From Chelonoidis abingdonii (lineage: Eukaryota > Chordata > Testudines > Testudinidae), in NCBI RefSeq assembly GCF_003597395.2, contig NC_133771.1, positions 60,836,300-60,900,299 of the forward strand: a stretch of DNA of 64,000 nucleotides, written 5' to 3'. Every line of letters starts with the position of its first letter. The first letter of the stretch is position 1. The notes beneath the pieces were generated by a model. It saw nothing but the letters and a program-made list of their open reading frames with translations, was not told the DNA's origin and did no database searches. The position numbers and the translations under genes were made by a program. Below are positions 1 to 13,240 of the stretch, in pieces.

Positions 1-67
1 GGGTTATATTAAATGAGGAGTTTGTTGGGCCAAGGCAACAGTAAGTGAGGAACAATATTCAGCAGTC

Positions 68-68
68 C

Positions 69-96
<28 letters not shown>
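68..96. repeat. (GA)n microsatellite
   Basis: An uninterrupted run of alternating G and A of about 29 bases. It lies in otherwise unique AT-rich sequence and no transposon tail is evident beside it. Confidence 0.9.
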
Positions 97-99
<3 letters not shown>

Positions 100-1734
100 A
101 ATACACAGATGATCTTTCATATACTTGTTCTAGCTTTGATTTAATTTGATATGGGTCACTGCATGGCATTCTGAAATGGAATGAGTTGGAATTATTGCTA
201 ATTTTCTGAATGTAGTGCCAGATATCTAGGGACCCTACCAGGGTTGGATCAGGGTCAAGAGCTTTGCTTCATGGACAAAAATGGTGCAGGCCAGAAGGCA
301 ACAGCTGCACACCTTATGTAGCCATTTACATCTGTGCAAAGTGAGTGCAAATGGCATGTGAGATGTTGCCACATTGATCATCAAGTGTTTCATAGCCAAT
401 TAGCACTCAACGTGCACAGGTGTAAGTGACTAGAGAAGGTGCCAGTCAATAGAGAATCTGTCTTTGCCTAAGGTTGAAAAACTTAATCTGCCATTGATCT
501 GGTAAAAATAGCTACAGGCTTCTTCTCATTAGCAAGACCATAGAAAGTGTGTATGTAAATAGCTTGTGTGACTCTCTTTATGTATTTAGTGTGCTAGTTT
601 TTATTTCAACCACAGGACTGTTCCCCTCCTATGTTTTAATTTGGAGCTGGAGTGCATCACATCTCTGGCTTCTGATATAGTAGACAAAGCATCATCTTCA
701 CCCGAAGACTGTTTCACATAAATATAGTATTTCCGGCTCCTTTCTTGAATTTTAAAACTACTATAGCTAATCAGATTGATTCCAGACGATCAGGAGGCAG
801 AACTGATTTACAGCTCTGCTCCAACATGAGCTGAGGGGGATCGGGCCACATCTGGATAAGTTTGAATTTTAGCAATATTGTGATTTACTGTTGACTTAAA
901 AAAAATTAGACTTGATACTTGTGTTAAACCAATAGCTATTGGGAAAACACAGTGGTTATTTTTTATAACATTTTGTAACAATGTTAACTTCCCATTGTAA
1001 ATGATTATCTATCAATCATATTATAGCATGCTTATTATTGTGTTATCTGTTCATTTGCAGACACTAGGTCAAGAAATAGTATAAATATCAGTGATAGTCA
1101 TCCTGGCAATGATCTTTGTGGTCATTTAATTGAAATCAAATCATTAAAAGCATCAGGTATGCATCGCAGTTCTGCAGTCACCAGTGAGGAAAATAACACA
1201 ATAGGAAGCAACACCTTCATAAAAGAAAAGCCTGCCCCACACTGTTAGTCTAAGAAAAACATTTGGCTAACATCAGGATAGCAACTAAATAACAAGACAC
1301 AAGTGGATAGGCAGCCAATTTTTAAGTACTGTTTAGGTCTGCAAGGGATGTGGTTATTTGATTGATGACTGAAAATGTGGGGGTGAAGGTGGGAAAAACA
1401 CTTTTCATAAAGTTAATCTTCCTATTTTTGGCTGCCATATAATACCAGTAGGAGATGGAGTCTCCTGTCTTTGACCTGTTTTTCTTAGAGCTGGTAGCTT
1501 CTTTGGATCATATCCTAGTTTGATCTTAAGTTCTGCCTCTGGTTTTATTGGCACCAGGATTTAGCCATTTATGGCTAGATTTTTTAAATGCATTTAGGCA
1601 ACTAACTCCCATGTATAATTGGTAAAATGTACTGACTTCCTCCTCTGGTTTAAAAGATAAGATAAAAAGCTGAGGTGGTTTATTATTTTATCTGATTGGC
1701 TCATTCATCCATCCCTCCATGAACAAATTCAGGC
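97..1734. other. Unique AT-rich stretch, nothing recognised
   Basis: No coding exon, RNA gene or transposon could be recognised on either strand. Stop codons are frequent in all six frames and short A/T runs are common, as in vertebrate intergenic or intronic DNA. Old, highly diverged repeats could be hidden here. Confidence 0.5.
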
Positions 1735-2238
1735 TGGAAATTAGAAGGTTTCTAACTAGCAGATGAGTGAGGTTCTGGAACAGTCTTACACCAGGACTTG
1801 GGGGGTGAGGGGGGGACAAACAACTTAATTCAATTTAAGAGAGAGATGGACAAATTTCTGATCGTGATTGTATAATGGGGTTCCTTGTGATGGCAGGGGG
1901 CAGGGTTGTATAGTCCTGGGACTTACTTCCAGTTTATATCTTAAAGTCCTAAAAACTCATGCTTCAGGGTTTCACGGCCAGCCATCTGGAGGGCCAAAAA
2001 GGGATTCCCAATGTATTTTTTTGTCTCCTTCCTCTGAAGCATTGAAGATGGCTATGGCTGGAGATGGGACGTTGATGGGGTGGGCCAGGGGCTATGAGAA
2101 GGCACCAAGCATTCTGTCCCTCAGGTAGTTGGTTGGTTGGTTTAGTGTGTCAGTGCTGAGTGGTATTGGGTCATGATACACAGAAGGTCAGACTAAATGA
2201 TCTGCTGCTTCCTTCTGGCCTTAAACTCTATGACTGTG
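1735..2238 (+). mobile_element. CR1 LINE, 3' end fragment
   Basis: The sequence opens with the late CR1 segment 'agaaggtttctaac', continues with 'gttctggaacag' and ends with 'ggtcagactaaatgatct' plus 'tggccttaaactctatga', the classic CR1 3' end. Only the last ~500 bases are present, as expected from 5' truncation during target-primed reverse transcription. The middle contains indels, so the copy is old. The 86-codon open frame inside is not a gene. Confidence 0.75.
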
Positions 2239-2588
2239 TTTCATGGTAGTAAGAATCTATTCTCATTTGTGGTACCTATTGCCAGCATCACTTAGCTTCT
2301 CTTTGTGGTACTCTCCACCCTATCACTCAAGAGAAAATGCTCATACTCTATGAGATATCCTTGTTGACACATCTCCAGTTATAGCAAATTGGGAGAGAGG
2401 ACACAAAGGATAAAATCTATAAAGATCTCTGAATATGACAGTAAAAGGTCAAGACAGTGTGGAAAAACACACACTATTAGAATATATTAAATATGGTAGA
2501 TTACAGTTAAGGCAGGGAAAGAAACTGAGAAAAGCAAGGATATCTTCAGCCTGTATGCTGCTGTTACTCACCTCCATGGCAGCATGAC

Positions 2589-2783
2589 ATGTAAGAACAT
2601 AAGTGATCCATTGTCCATGCCCAGCTTCTGGCAAACGGAGGATAGGGACGGCATCCCTGCCCATCCTGGCTAATAGCCATTGATGGATCTATCCTCCATG
2701 AATTTATCTAGTTCTGTTTTCAACCCTGTTATAGTCTTGGCCTTCACAACACCCTCTGGGAAAGAGTTCCACAGGTTGACTGT
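2589..2783 (-). mobile_element. CR1 LINE, antisense 3' end fragment
   Basis: Read on the minus strand, this segment runs from the end of CR1 ORF2 ('gtcaacctgtggaactc') to the 3' region with 'cttatgttcttac'. On the plus strand it shows 'cccagcttctggcaaacgg' and 'ggctaatagccattgatgga', wording shared by many turtle CR1 copies. It is well preserved but short, a truncated insertion. Confidence 0.8.
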
Positions 2784-4207
2784 AGTTATAGAGAGTTAAT
2801 TAACCAATTACTCCATAACCCAAAAACCTACAGAGTTTGAAAATACTGATGTATCTAGTCATCCTACAGTTTCATGTAGGTTGAGAGAGAAATATTTAGA
2901 GCACTAATAGTGCAATGCATTTGTTAATAACTATCAAAGTGCAAATTCACCGCTGGTGTGTCACTGAATTCAGTGGAGTTGCATCCTCTTACAACAACAG
3001 TGAATTTGACCCTAGTATATGTAATGTATGAAGATGACCTGCTGAAATGCCAGAGCATGATTAATCTTATTTAAGGTGATCTCTGCATGCCTTTTTCAAA
3101 TGAACAGAGTGCATTTAACATCATTATTGATGAAAGAGCATGTCTGAATATCACCATGCATTTTGCCCCTGAAGGCACTTTGCTATGGAGATCATACATT
3201 TGGCCAAGTAGCTCTCTGAGTCCTATTATTTGAAAGTACCACTGTTAACATGACCAACGTAATAACACTGTACAGGTATTGATTACCTCACATTCATCCC
3301 TCTGCTTGCCCTGCTTTTTTGGCACTTCCAAACCCATCTGATGCAGGGAGAGAGTCAGGTAGTTACTAAAAAATGAATCTCCTTCTCTCTCACACAGGAA
3401 TGCGGCAAACCGTAATAACATTAGACTACTGGGCTGGAATGACCACAGTTTTTACAGAGCTTACGTTTAAATCTACAAAGCAGGATGTACTGTGCTTTAT
3501 TTGACACAGTCACAGTTCTGGGAAACTGCATCTGTATTTTCCCTCAGTGGTCCAGCAAGGGCATCCACTCTCAGGCTTCTGCCCTCCCACCCCTGCACTA
3601 TGTTGCCCTCCAAGGTGGGGGACACATGTCCCTTTCCCTTCTGACTTGGATATTTCCAGGCTGCACAGTTCCCTGCCCATACTGTGTTATTTCCAGCAAA
3701 GGTCAGGCTGCCCAAGCAGAACCTGCTTGCTTTCTTCTTTAGAGACAGTTAACAGGTGCAGTTGCTACAGATGTAAGTTACCACCCAGCACTTCCTATGC
3801 AAGCCTATTTTATTCTTAAGGTAAAAAGCATTAAATAGAAAACATGAAAAACAATAGAAGCACCTAAACACATGCTAATAAGCTTACCAGAGTTAGTCCC
3901 AGCCCTGACATGGATTCTGGCAGGGGAAGTCCTTCAACATCCAAATCCAAGGAGATTCCTTATGGTTACAAGTTCATAACAGCTTCAGGTCAGAATAAGC
4001 ACACTCATAACATGTTTAGTTCACCTTTTACACAGTTCAGAGGTCTCTGAACTGGAGTTTCTAGGAGCAGGTAATTAATAGACAGTGGGTTTTCCTCTCC
4101 AGGCTGTAGCTTGAAAAGGGAGGATTTGAAGTGGGTTATTTGCATTCTCCAGGTACTAAAGTCCTTTGAAATTCTTTATACCTTCCAGAGAGTGCATTAA
4201 TCCTACA
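2784..4207. other. Unique stretch with one short palindromic relic
   Basis: No gene was recognised. Bases 2938-3016 resemble a short fold-back repeat that recurs in the window (about 38.1, 43.5 and 50.7 kb), built around 'gaattcagtggagtt' and ending in 'gtgaatttgaccc'. The two overlapping open frames near 3485-3819 look like chance frames: they lie on both strands, have no recognisable motif and have no splice context. Confidence 0.45.
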
Positions 4208-4463
4208 CAGGCCTGGCCTACACTAAAAAGTTAGGTCACCCAGCTAGGTCACTCAGGGGTGTGAAAAATCGCATGATGTAGTTAAGCCGACCTAACTCCC
4301 AGTGTAGGTCAGTGGAAGAATTCTTCTGTTGATCTAGCTACTGCCTAGAGGGGTGGTGGATTTACTAGAGGGAACTTCTCCCATTGACATTGATAGTGTC
4401 TACACTACATTGAAGCGTTCAGCTGCAGCTCTGCCACTGTCGCGTTTCAAATGTAGATAAGCT
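4208..4463. mobile_element. hAT-like non-autonomous DNA transposon (MITE)
   Basis: The left end 'caggcctggcctacac' and the right end 'aaatgtagataagc' are imperfect inverted partners (compare 'gcctggTCTACAC' with 'TGTAGAcaagc' in related copies). The interior repeats 'ttaggtc' and 'cctagctac'-like motifs, typical of a widespread turtle hAT-derived MITE. It has no coding capacity. I could not find an 8-bp target duplication, so the outer boundary is approximate. Confidence 0.6.
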
Positions 4464-5114
4464 CACAATCTCCCAGAGAAGGGATATACATACAATTCCA
4501 CAATAACACATACACAATTGAATTTTAATACAATGGGCCTCAATAATGTCAATCATGATGCAATAAAGTTTAACTAAATGAATATAGTTTATTCAGGATA
4601 TTATCAGAAACTCCCAAGCACAACCAGACACAATGAAAAAACACATTTCCTCTATCTGCTACATATATCTTCAAGAAACATGCTTTATTTTCGTGACTGC
4701 ATTTTCTGTTCCTCAGATACATTCTTATTTTCCATTCACTTGAAAGCAGAGTCCTTGAAAACTGATGAAAAGAAACATATATTGTCCTGCAAGAGTAAGG
4801 GAGCTAAAATATCCTTGCAATTACACCATAGTATACATTACGATGGCAGTTAGCTCTAACCAACAGAACTGCCAAGGAATTCAAAGAGAAAAACACGGGA
4901 GTTCTCAAATTATATTTGACTTCCCTCAATTATGTAAGATTATTTACAAATGCTTGGTTACCACATTAATTTCTGTCTGTTAGTAAAGTGCTTTGTGATA
5001 CATCATATAAAATTTCTGAATACAAAGAAACTGCATAGATGTGAAATTGAATTACAAATTTATTTAAGCTTTTAAACAGATAACAATCAAATGAACTCTG
5101 CTGTTAATCCAGGC
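4464..5114. other. Unique AT-rich stretch, nothing recognised
   Basis: No gene or repeat was recognised. The two overlapping open frames at 4578-4983 are short, in different frames and have no recognisable domains. I treat them as chance frames. Confidence 0.45.
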
Positions 5115-5978
5115 AATGCTGTCATAAGTAGATAGGTAAGGTAAGGGTTAAGTTTCTTTTACCTGGAAAGGGTAACCAAACACCTGACCAGAGGACCAAT
5201 CAGAGAACTGGACTGGTTAAAGTCAGGGGCGGGAAATTGTATACTCGGGGTCTTTTTTTGTTTTCTCGGCTGTGAGTAAACAAGGTTTCCTCCTAACTCC
5301 TTCTTATCTCAAATATTATACCAAAAGTCTGTGAGTACAAAGGAACCCAAAGCAATTCGGCTGTGAGGAGCTTTGGGTTGTATTTACAGATGTGGATTGC
5401 TGGGTCTTTGTTGNNNNNNNNNNNNNNNNNNNNNNNNNNNNNNNNNNNNNNNNNNNNNNNNNNNNNNNNNNNNNNNNNNNNNNNNNNNNNNNNNNNNNNN
5501 NNNNNNNNNNNNNNNNNNNNNNNNNNNNNNNNNNNNNNNNNNNNNNNNNNNNNNNNNNNNNNNNNNNNNNNNNNNNNNNNNNNNNNNNNNNNNNNNNNNN
5601 NNNNNNNNNNNNNNNNNNNNNNNNNNNNNNNNNNNNNNNNNNNNNNNNNNNNNNNNNNNNNNNNNNNNNNNNNNNNNNNNNNNNNNNNNNNNNNNNNNNN
5701 NNNNNNNNNNNNNNNNNNNNNNNNNNNNNNNNNNNNNNNNNNNNNNNNNNNNNNNNNNNNNNNNNNNNNNNNNNNNNNNNNNNNNNNNNNNNNNNNNNNN
5801 NNNNNNNNNNNNNNNNNNNNNNNNNNNNNNNNNNNNNNNNNNNNNNNNNNNNNNNNNNNNNNNNNNNNNNNNNNNNNNNNNNNNNNNNNNNNNNNNNNNN
5901 NNNCTTAGAGAACTTCATGCTAGTACTTCATATTTGAACTCTAATGTTCAAATTGAGGATTAATACTATGACAAATGC
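5115..5978 (+). mobile_element. Solo LTR (TGTCAT...ATGACA family) spanning the assembly gap, with AATGC duplication
   Basis: The LTR starts with TGTCATAAGTAG at 5120 and ends with ACTATGACA at 5973. The five bases before it (5115-5119) and after it (5974-5978) are both AATGC, a perfect 5-bp target-site duplication. The 5' part matches the start of three other copies in this window ('cagatarg', 'gggttaa', 'ggaccaatcag'). The 70 bases after the gap match their 3' end ('ttcatgctagta' against 'ttcatgctggta'). So the gap lies inside one insertion. Internal genes are not expected, because the family length is 733-1044 bp. Confidence 0.88.
5414..5903. other. Assembly gap (490 N)
   Basis: A run of 490 Ns. 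Open frames that cross it are artefacts. The flanks belong to one solo LTR. From the lengths of related copies (733-1044 bp) and the 364 bases present here, the true missing length is probably about 370-680 bases, so 490 is a plausible size. Confidence 0.99.
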
Positions 5979-7189
5979 TTTAAAAATCATCCCTAAGGCA
6001 TCTGTCATATCTTAAATAATTTTTAATGTTTTTACAGTGTCTTCTAAGAGCGACCTGGCATATTCCTCCATATATGAAAACCTAGAGTCATTGCCAATTT
6101 TACAATATGCAATTTCCAAGAACTTTCTCATTTCTTAAAATGGCAATTGTACTATTGTGTGGTAACAATGTAGATGTATTCAGATCTCCCAGGAAAGGGG
6201 TATTTTTCTCTTGTGTTGATGAAGGAATCTGAGTTAACAGGACTCAGAAGTGGGGGGGCTCTGCCTTTCCAAAGATGGTTAAACAAAATCTCCTCTTTTT
6301 ATCACACTTTCTTCTACACTTATCCCCATTTGGTCTATGGGAATTTTTTAACCAGAGGTACCATTGGTACCAGGTGTAAGGTACCATTGAAAGAGTATCA
6401 AAGACATTTTCTTTTATTGTACTATTGCTGGTCCACTTTTCCACATCACAGCCCATTCCTATGGGATAATTTGTCTATCCAAATCCATTCCCCACTGTGT
6501 CATATACAGACATTTTTGTGTTAGGAAAGGCATCTGCAAAGATTGATATAAATTACATATACTTTTTTGTTTCCTAGTAGACTAGAAGCCATCTCTTCTA
6601 TTAAAGTGACCTTTCTGTATAGAATGAAGGTGCTAGAAAGTTGAGAAACACAATGCTTAACTTGAAGATACTGCTACCAAGGGAGAGAGGGCCAAAGTTG
6701 CTTTTGATTTTTAAATAAGTTAGAACAACATTTTATTTCTGATGTTTATTTGGCCATGACCTGTAAACCTTTTAAAACTTCCCAAATAAACAGTATATTT
6801 TATATATTGATGATAATGAAGATCTTTCCCTTTCTAGGTCATCAGTATCATGCCGGGTTCAAGACACAGACTTATAAATGCACCTGAAGTGTGACACACT
6901 AGTCACTGAAGTGGCTTGTGAAGTACAGTAGGTGTACCTGTTCAGCAGAGATGGGCTGAAAATAGAAAATATTTTTCATAAAATTAAACAAACAAACCCC
7001 AAAACAAGCAAAAACACAACAAAAACCATTGTCCATCTTTTCTTTGTTTGGTCAAAATTCTTTTCAATAATAATTTTCTGACCATCTTTTCAATGCAGAA
7101 GAAAGATTTGAGTCATGAAGACATATACTGAATGATATTTAGTGGTCAAAATACTAAGTAAGATGTTAGGTTGTATAAAGTAGGATCAC
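5979..7189. other. Unique stretch, nothing recognised
   Basis: No gene or repeat was recognised. The open frame at 6174-6524 (116 codons) has no recognisable domain, no splice signals at its ends and an opposing frame on the minus strand. I judge it non-coding. Confidence 0.4.
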
Positions 7190-7320
7190 ATACAGTATTA
7201 TAGAAATATTGTATTGTTATTAATAATTATTTGTATTATTGGATTTCCCAGGAGCCCTAGTCATAAATGAGGACCCCTTTGTGCTAGGTGCTGTATAAAC
7301 AGACAACAAAACAACAGTAA
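7190..7320 (-). repeat. MIR/L2-type SINE tail, antisense
   Basis: The plus strand reads 'ttgtgctaggtgctgtataaac', the reverse complement of the conserved amniote MIR/L2 tail ('tttgtacagcgcctagcaca'). It is preceded by an AT-rich 'ttattaataattatttg' run that corresponds to the tail's 3' end. A fragment only, old and diverged. Confidence 0.6.
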
Positions 7321-7744
7321 TGGTATTATCCAGTATAAATCTCTCCACATCCTCACCGTGAATAGTGAGCCAGCTCCTCAATCAGTCTGAATTGGCCAAA
7401 AGCAAATGGAACTAAGTTGCTCTACACTATGTTAGGAATTGGCCTAGACTGTTCCATTTTGGTCATGTCATCACAAAAGGATATCCAAAAGGTTTGGATG
7501 ACTATCTGAAGCTTGTGGTTTTAGAAAGTAGGCTGGCAAGATCACAAGTTCAGACTCCCTCATGAGAATTCTGGTATTTCTGTGCTGCCATTGCTAGCCC
7601 TCCCCACTCTCAAAAAAAAAAATTCTGAGGAGAGTAAAACAAAAATAAATGTAATCAAGCTGAATGGAACCTCAGAAAAGTTTTGCTGGAGTTTGGTTGG
7701 CATGGCAGGTGAAGGTTCAAGCAGTGCTTCTCTTATAAGAACTG

Positions 7745-7890
7745 GTTTGTTACTAATTACTTGTATTGTATTAGCACCTAAAGAACCCAGTCTCTGAGGC
7801 CCCACAGTGCAACATATATATTCACATAAATAAAAGACAGTCCCTGCCCCAAAGTGACTGCAATCTAAGTACATGATAAGATGCACCAAG
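7745..7890 (-). repeat. MIR/L2-type SINE tail, antisense
   Basis: It contains 'ttgtattgtattagcacc', 'gacagtccctgccccaaag' and 'gcaatctaagtac', the antisense form of the tail that ends the full MIR-like copy at 32.7-33.0 kb. The copy is diverged and has no head. Confidence 0.55.
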
Positions 7891-10800
7891 TGAACGCAAC
7901 AAATGGATGTGGGGGTGGACCAGGATTTGTTCATCCATTTGATATCTCCATTTATGGAAATTTATGCAGACAAATCCCATAATGCCTAATGCACATAAAT
8001 ATCCACTAATAAAAACAGATAGTCCCTCTTTTCTGAAGTTTTTCAACACTATGCTGCTGCTTGAATCAGTAAGACTTCTTCATAATGAAGCTCCAAACAT
8101 CATGAAAAGTTTCTTGCAGTACTTTATGTCATTGCGAATTCAGACGGTAGGGGATGATACCCATATGAGAATTGCTCTTCATTTTTGAACAGCTTGATGA
8201 AAGCATTTCAACCCTTAATATTAGAAAAGCCAGTACAATTTGCTGTACATCCTGACTCAACTTCTCATAAATCTCACACTCAACATACTTAATGCTAAGG
8301 ACTTTCCAAAGTTTCAGCCTCCAACCAAAAACTATATGTTACTAAACTAAACATTCTTGCTCTAGAGAAACAATAGCTACAGGCAAATTGTTTCAGTCAT
8401 AAATCACACAGCAGGACACAATACAGTCTTGTAAAACTAAAGGCAAAAAATGCGAGCATGATGATAAGAAATCCCATTGAATAGATGGCTAACTTGTCTC
8501 AGGAAAACTCAGGTTGAGGCTCAAAGGAAGGGGAGAGAGCTCCGGACATTGTAGTTGTCAAAATCAATTGTGATGCCAGTTTTGTTTTATTTCCTTATTA
8601 TGTTTAAAATTAATTGCAGTCCTTTGTAATTAAGATTAAACAAATAAGAAAAACAAAGAGATCGCAGCTGGATCTTTAAAACCACAAAAGAATGACACAT
8701 TTAATATAAAAAACTCATGTATTAATAACAAAACAAAACAAAAAGAAAAGAAAATGCAGAGCAGGAGTCTTATTTTAAAATAACCATCTGATAACATTTC
8801 TTTTTAAGTGTAAACAAGTAAAACTGAGAGCAAGAAACATGCAATTATAATCTAAGATTTTTAAATGGCCATTTGCAGTATACTAATTGTTGCAATATAT
8901 TGCAGAAAAAAATACAAAATGAGCTTTTTGTACAGGCCTTGATCTCATAAGAATCAACAGCCCTTGTAAATACTCTTGTACTTTTCATTACTAAAGTGTG
9001 ATGAAAGCTGGCTTGCTGCTTGTGACTGCATCCTCTTTCATTAAATAGCACAGTATCAAATGCTTTTGTGAAATTTACTCTTAGTATTTTTACTTTACCA
9101 TTAGCAAATAATAGATAGCAAAAGTTACATGTAAATCCAATAATTACAAAAAATCTCACTTTTTATAGTTCCATTCTTCTGAGAGGATCCTAAAATGAAT
9201 CATCTGTGATGATGGGACTGACCATGAATCCCTTATGTCCAGTATGATTAAGTCCCCCTCAGAATGTGAGTCAAAAATTGAGAACATACATGTGCAAGAG
9301 TAGTTGAAAGTGTCCCCAAGCAAAGTGACCCTAGTATGTGTATCACCTATGGTAACTACTGAGAGTAATATTTCACAGAAATGTCTTTAGGGGTACTGAA
9401 AGGGCAAGCAGGTCAATGACAAACCACGGACCATGTGACACAGCAAAAGTGTTGGCTGCATTGTATTTTCTGTAGTTATGGAAGTCTTCACCCTCTCTGC
9501 GTCTGGAATTGACTGTGATTATCACATTTTATTTTCTTGGATTGCTATACAGCTCAGAACAATGAAAAAGGAATGATTTGCATGAACTTTGCTTCATTTC
9601 TCTCACTTTCAGTTATTTTAATGTAATTTATTTTTATAAAGCAATCCCTCCTTGTTTCGTGCAGACTATAAACAATGAACTTTAGTTTGATTCTATTCCA
9701 TGACCCTAATGTTATACCACCAGAGTTGACTAGTATAAGAAAAAGCATCAGGGGAGCAAACATCAACTACAAAGCAAGTTATTTAAGCTTACAAAGCCAT
9801 TTGGCTTTAATAGAGCTCTGCTGATGAACACCAGCTAAGAACTTGGCCCTCAGATTTTTGGAAACTATAGAGATGACAAGGCTTTTTAAATTGAACTTTG
9901 ACACTGTTTTGTACCCCATCCCAAATACATAGTCTTTTTAAAATGTATCTAGTATCCCTTTATAGATACACTTTCTGTTTTAGCAGGCAGTTTTGTGCCT
10001 TCATGTATGAGTGGATTGTAATCATATGACAACAAAGAAATGAGGAGTAAGTGACCACTTACCTACAGTACTCTACAATTTCCCATTGATAAGGGAAAAG
10101 AGGCTACAGCCAATGGCAACAACCTGAGCACAGATGTTGGGGGTGAAGAAAAGGGCTGATTGTACCATTCTGGCAACACAAAGGGACCTCAGCAGAAGCA
10201 ATGGATGGCAATGGAGAAAGAAAGAAATTCTCACCTCCTCTCTATATAGGTAAATACTTATCTTGTCATTTTCCTAAGGAAATGTCCTTGCATGGGAAGC
10301 AACTAAGCATCTAGCTACCTTGCTGAGGTCTTTGGAGTTGTAAACAAGGTGCAGAGACAAATCACATAAAAATAATCCCACAAGATTAAGTACAACATCT
10401 AATTCTGGCAATGAAAGAATCTGAACAATTTCAATGAAGAGATTATAAAAGATCACCCATAATCCTTGATATCTTATCCAGTTAATAAGTGTTACATAAT
10501 GGCATCCCAATGGAAGTGGGCTTGAAAATTATGTGACTCTGCTGGCTAAGTGTAATATTTTGTTTGAATTTGCTTGCTGTGTTGTGTCATCATGATAAAT
10601 ATCATATTGGCCCAGTCCTCTGTGAGGTCAATTAGTAATAGATGGGCTCCTGGAATATATAGAACATTTCAAAAATTGTTTTAGCCACCACTTTGTGTGC
10701 AAAATAGGGACGTATTCTCTAAAACATGTGTTCCCAAAATTGCAATGTGTGACCATCATAGTTTTCTTTAACTGCAACAAATAAAATCCTGTTTGATATT

Positions 10801-13030
10801 TAACCATTAACTCAGGAAACTAGAGCTTTTATAGCGGCTCAGGAAACCTCTTGGTGGAAGCTATTAACCATGCTTAATGCATCAAAAAACTGGATTGTAG
10901 GATGACTGGGATGTCTGAAGTCCCATAATTTGTTCTTGGGCACTTACTTTGTAAAAAGTTATCTATATTCCAGATTCTGAGAGGAAGAGTTTACATGGGA
11001 ATATGACCCTATGTTAAATTTAAAATGTAGGTTTCAAGTGGATTTCTTACTGATGGGCTTCAAAGTTTCCTCTGTCAAGATGAAGATTCTAGAAGATCCC
11101 TCTTTGACTTCTAGCCCAGAGAGAGATTGAGACTGAGCTGGACCTGGGGGCTGGAGGGCCAGGTTGTATAAGGCCTAAATAAATTGGACTCAGGAGGTAA
11201 ATGTTTTAAACTATCTTTGGAGTGGCAGTGTGCAGTTTTTAAAGAGCCATCAAAGGAAGTAACAGAGGCAGAGCACTGCAGAGTGACCTTTTGCCATCAG
11301 GAGGTGCTAAGAAGGTGTCTGAGTCAGTTACAGGCCTGATTTTTGTAAGTACTGAGCACCTGCATTGCCAGCTGACCTCAGAGAGCTGCATGCAATCAGC
11401 ACCTCTGAAAATCAGTCTCAGTACAGCTCAGTAGCTTTCTGAAACATAAGCTCTTTTACAGGTGGAAAACACAATAATAAAGTCATGGCCTGAGTTTTCA
11501 GAGGTGTGGAGTAGCTGCAGTGACTTAGTACAGAGCTCGGCACCTTGGCAACTTCTTTTGCACAGCCAAATGGATGGGTGGTGCAGGAGCTTGGGAAGCT
11601 GGTTCTATGCCAAATGAGGGCACCCTATATGGGGCAAATTCTTGGCTACGTAGAAAAGATTACTTTCAGTTACTTTGCACTGTTCAGACTCTGCACAAGG
11701 GCCAGAAGGCAACCATGAATCTGACCCAAAATGTCTGCCCGCTACATCGGTACAGTAAGTATATCAGTCCTATTAGAAACCTATATTTTGAAACTCATAA
11801 TTGCATAACTAGTTGTATAGGAGACTTAGGTATGTAGCCAGAGGGAGGGCTATGGTGCTGAGAGTACCACCCCATCACAATGGACCACTGGGGTGACACA
11901 GTGTGACCATTCTTAGGCTTCCTTCTCTCCTCTTCAGTTTTGCTTCTATTTTTAAGCAGCTTTTTCTCTTGAGTTGAAATGTGACTTTCAGTGAACACTA
12001 ATACTATCAGCCTGTAGTTTCATACATTAGTGTTGATGACTGGTTTTTCAACCCTCAGGGTAATTCCCCTACAGTATTTATCTCTGCACTACAGCACTCA
12101 GTGTATATCTGTACTCTCTATTCAGTGAAAAGCTAACACGACCGTAGTGATGTGTCACTGTGGGATACATGATGCTTCAGACGTATTTTAATGAGAATTT
12201 AAGATAGAATTGGCAAATAATAATTGTGAGCTAGTTTGTTTTTAGCATTTCAATTGATACCACATATCCTATAAACAGTTAAAGTTTTATATCATATCCA
12301 CCAGATATTACCAGCAGCTGTGTTATTTCCATTCACCAAACTATTTTTTTAATCCCATGAACCAATTTATTTGAAATGTAATTTACTATCACTAAACTGG
12401 AACCTTCTCAGAGCTATGGCTAACACAATATTAATCAACTATGCATTACTCACATGGAGCACTTCTAGGCTAATATGTTGTTGCTCTGAAGTGAAGAGGT
12501 CTTTAATGGTGACTTTGTGAGTTATCAATCAAAATGATAAATGAGACTGGCTGTTTTCAGACAGAAAATGTGAAAGTCAAAGTTAAACATGAGGAAGGCA
12601 GCGGTGCAGAGTGAGAAGAGAGGTTAACAACATACATAGGACATTCCCTCTCTCGTGTAAATGTTTATGTTAAGAGGAACCAGAGTTTTACTTTATGCAT
12701 AAGCTGTCATGCATGGTAATGCTATGAGATGATATGAACTACTAAAGAATTTGCACAAACCATTTGCAAAGAATTACCAAACCCACATTTGAGAGTATGG
12801 AAGGAATTTCTTCAGACTTCAACAAACTCAGAGCCTCCTCATTCATGACACTAAAGGTTCTGTAACCTTAATGAAAATTGCATTCATTCTTCTTAATGCA
12901 TAACGCTGGAGTTTTTTTTATCAGGCACTTCTTGTGGAGGAATAAAATATAGTGTTATATTTATAAGGGTTCCCTGCATGTCTCTTTCTAACATAAAGTA
13001 ATCTCAAAATATGTTGTATTTTTGCTCTTT
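7891..13030. other. Long unique stretch without recognised genes
   Basis: About 5 kb of AT-rich sequence. No exon, RNA gene or transposon could be assigned. A-rich simple sequence lies near 8725-8755. The short open frames here (for example 8845-9159 minus and 11574-11837 plus) have no recognisable domain and no neighbours that suggest exons. Confidence 0.4.
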
Positions 13031-13044
13031 ACATAATAAGAAAA

Positions 13045-13240
13045 GCATGAAGAAACCAGGCAGGCACAGCTGGGTTTCAAATAGTAATGTTTATTAACTA
13101 TACACAAATCTGCAAGGCTTAACTATATACAACCTGCTGCTTTGCCCGGTTGCTGGTGTTTCGAAAACAGACCACCACTAGAGGGCTCAACAATTATTAA
13201 AGGGATACATCTCTTTTCCTACACAGTACAGTAAAGCTGG
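13045..13240 (-). mobile_element. LTR-like repeat, family B, antisense
   Basis: The minus strand carries 'ttgagccctctagtggtgg', 'gttgtatatagtt' and 'gttaataaacattactat', the last with an AATAAA signal. A second copy of the same arrangement lies at about 28.15-28.33 kb: both read 'accactaga-ggct', then 'attaaaggga' or 'tttaagggga', then 'ctaca-agta'. A polyadenylation signal followed by a short tail suggests the R-U5 end of a solo LTR. The ends and the target duplication could not be fixed, so the class is uncertain. Confidence 0.45.

Noticed and set aside
5316..5963. Four open frames of 181-200 codons
   Set aside because: They consist almost entirely of unknown bases from the assembly gap. 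Not genes.
7560..8049. Overlapping minus frames of 124 and 75 codons
   Set aside because: They run through an antisense MIR/L2 tail and have no recognisable protein domain.
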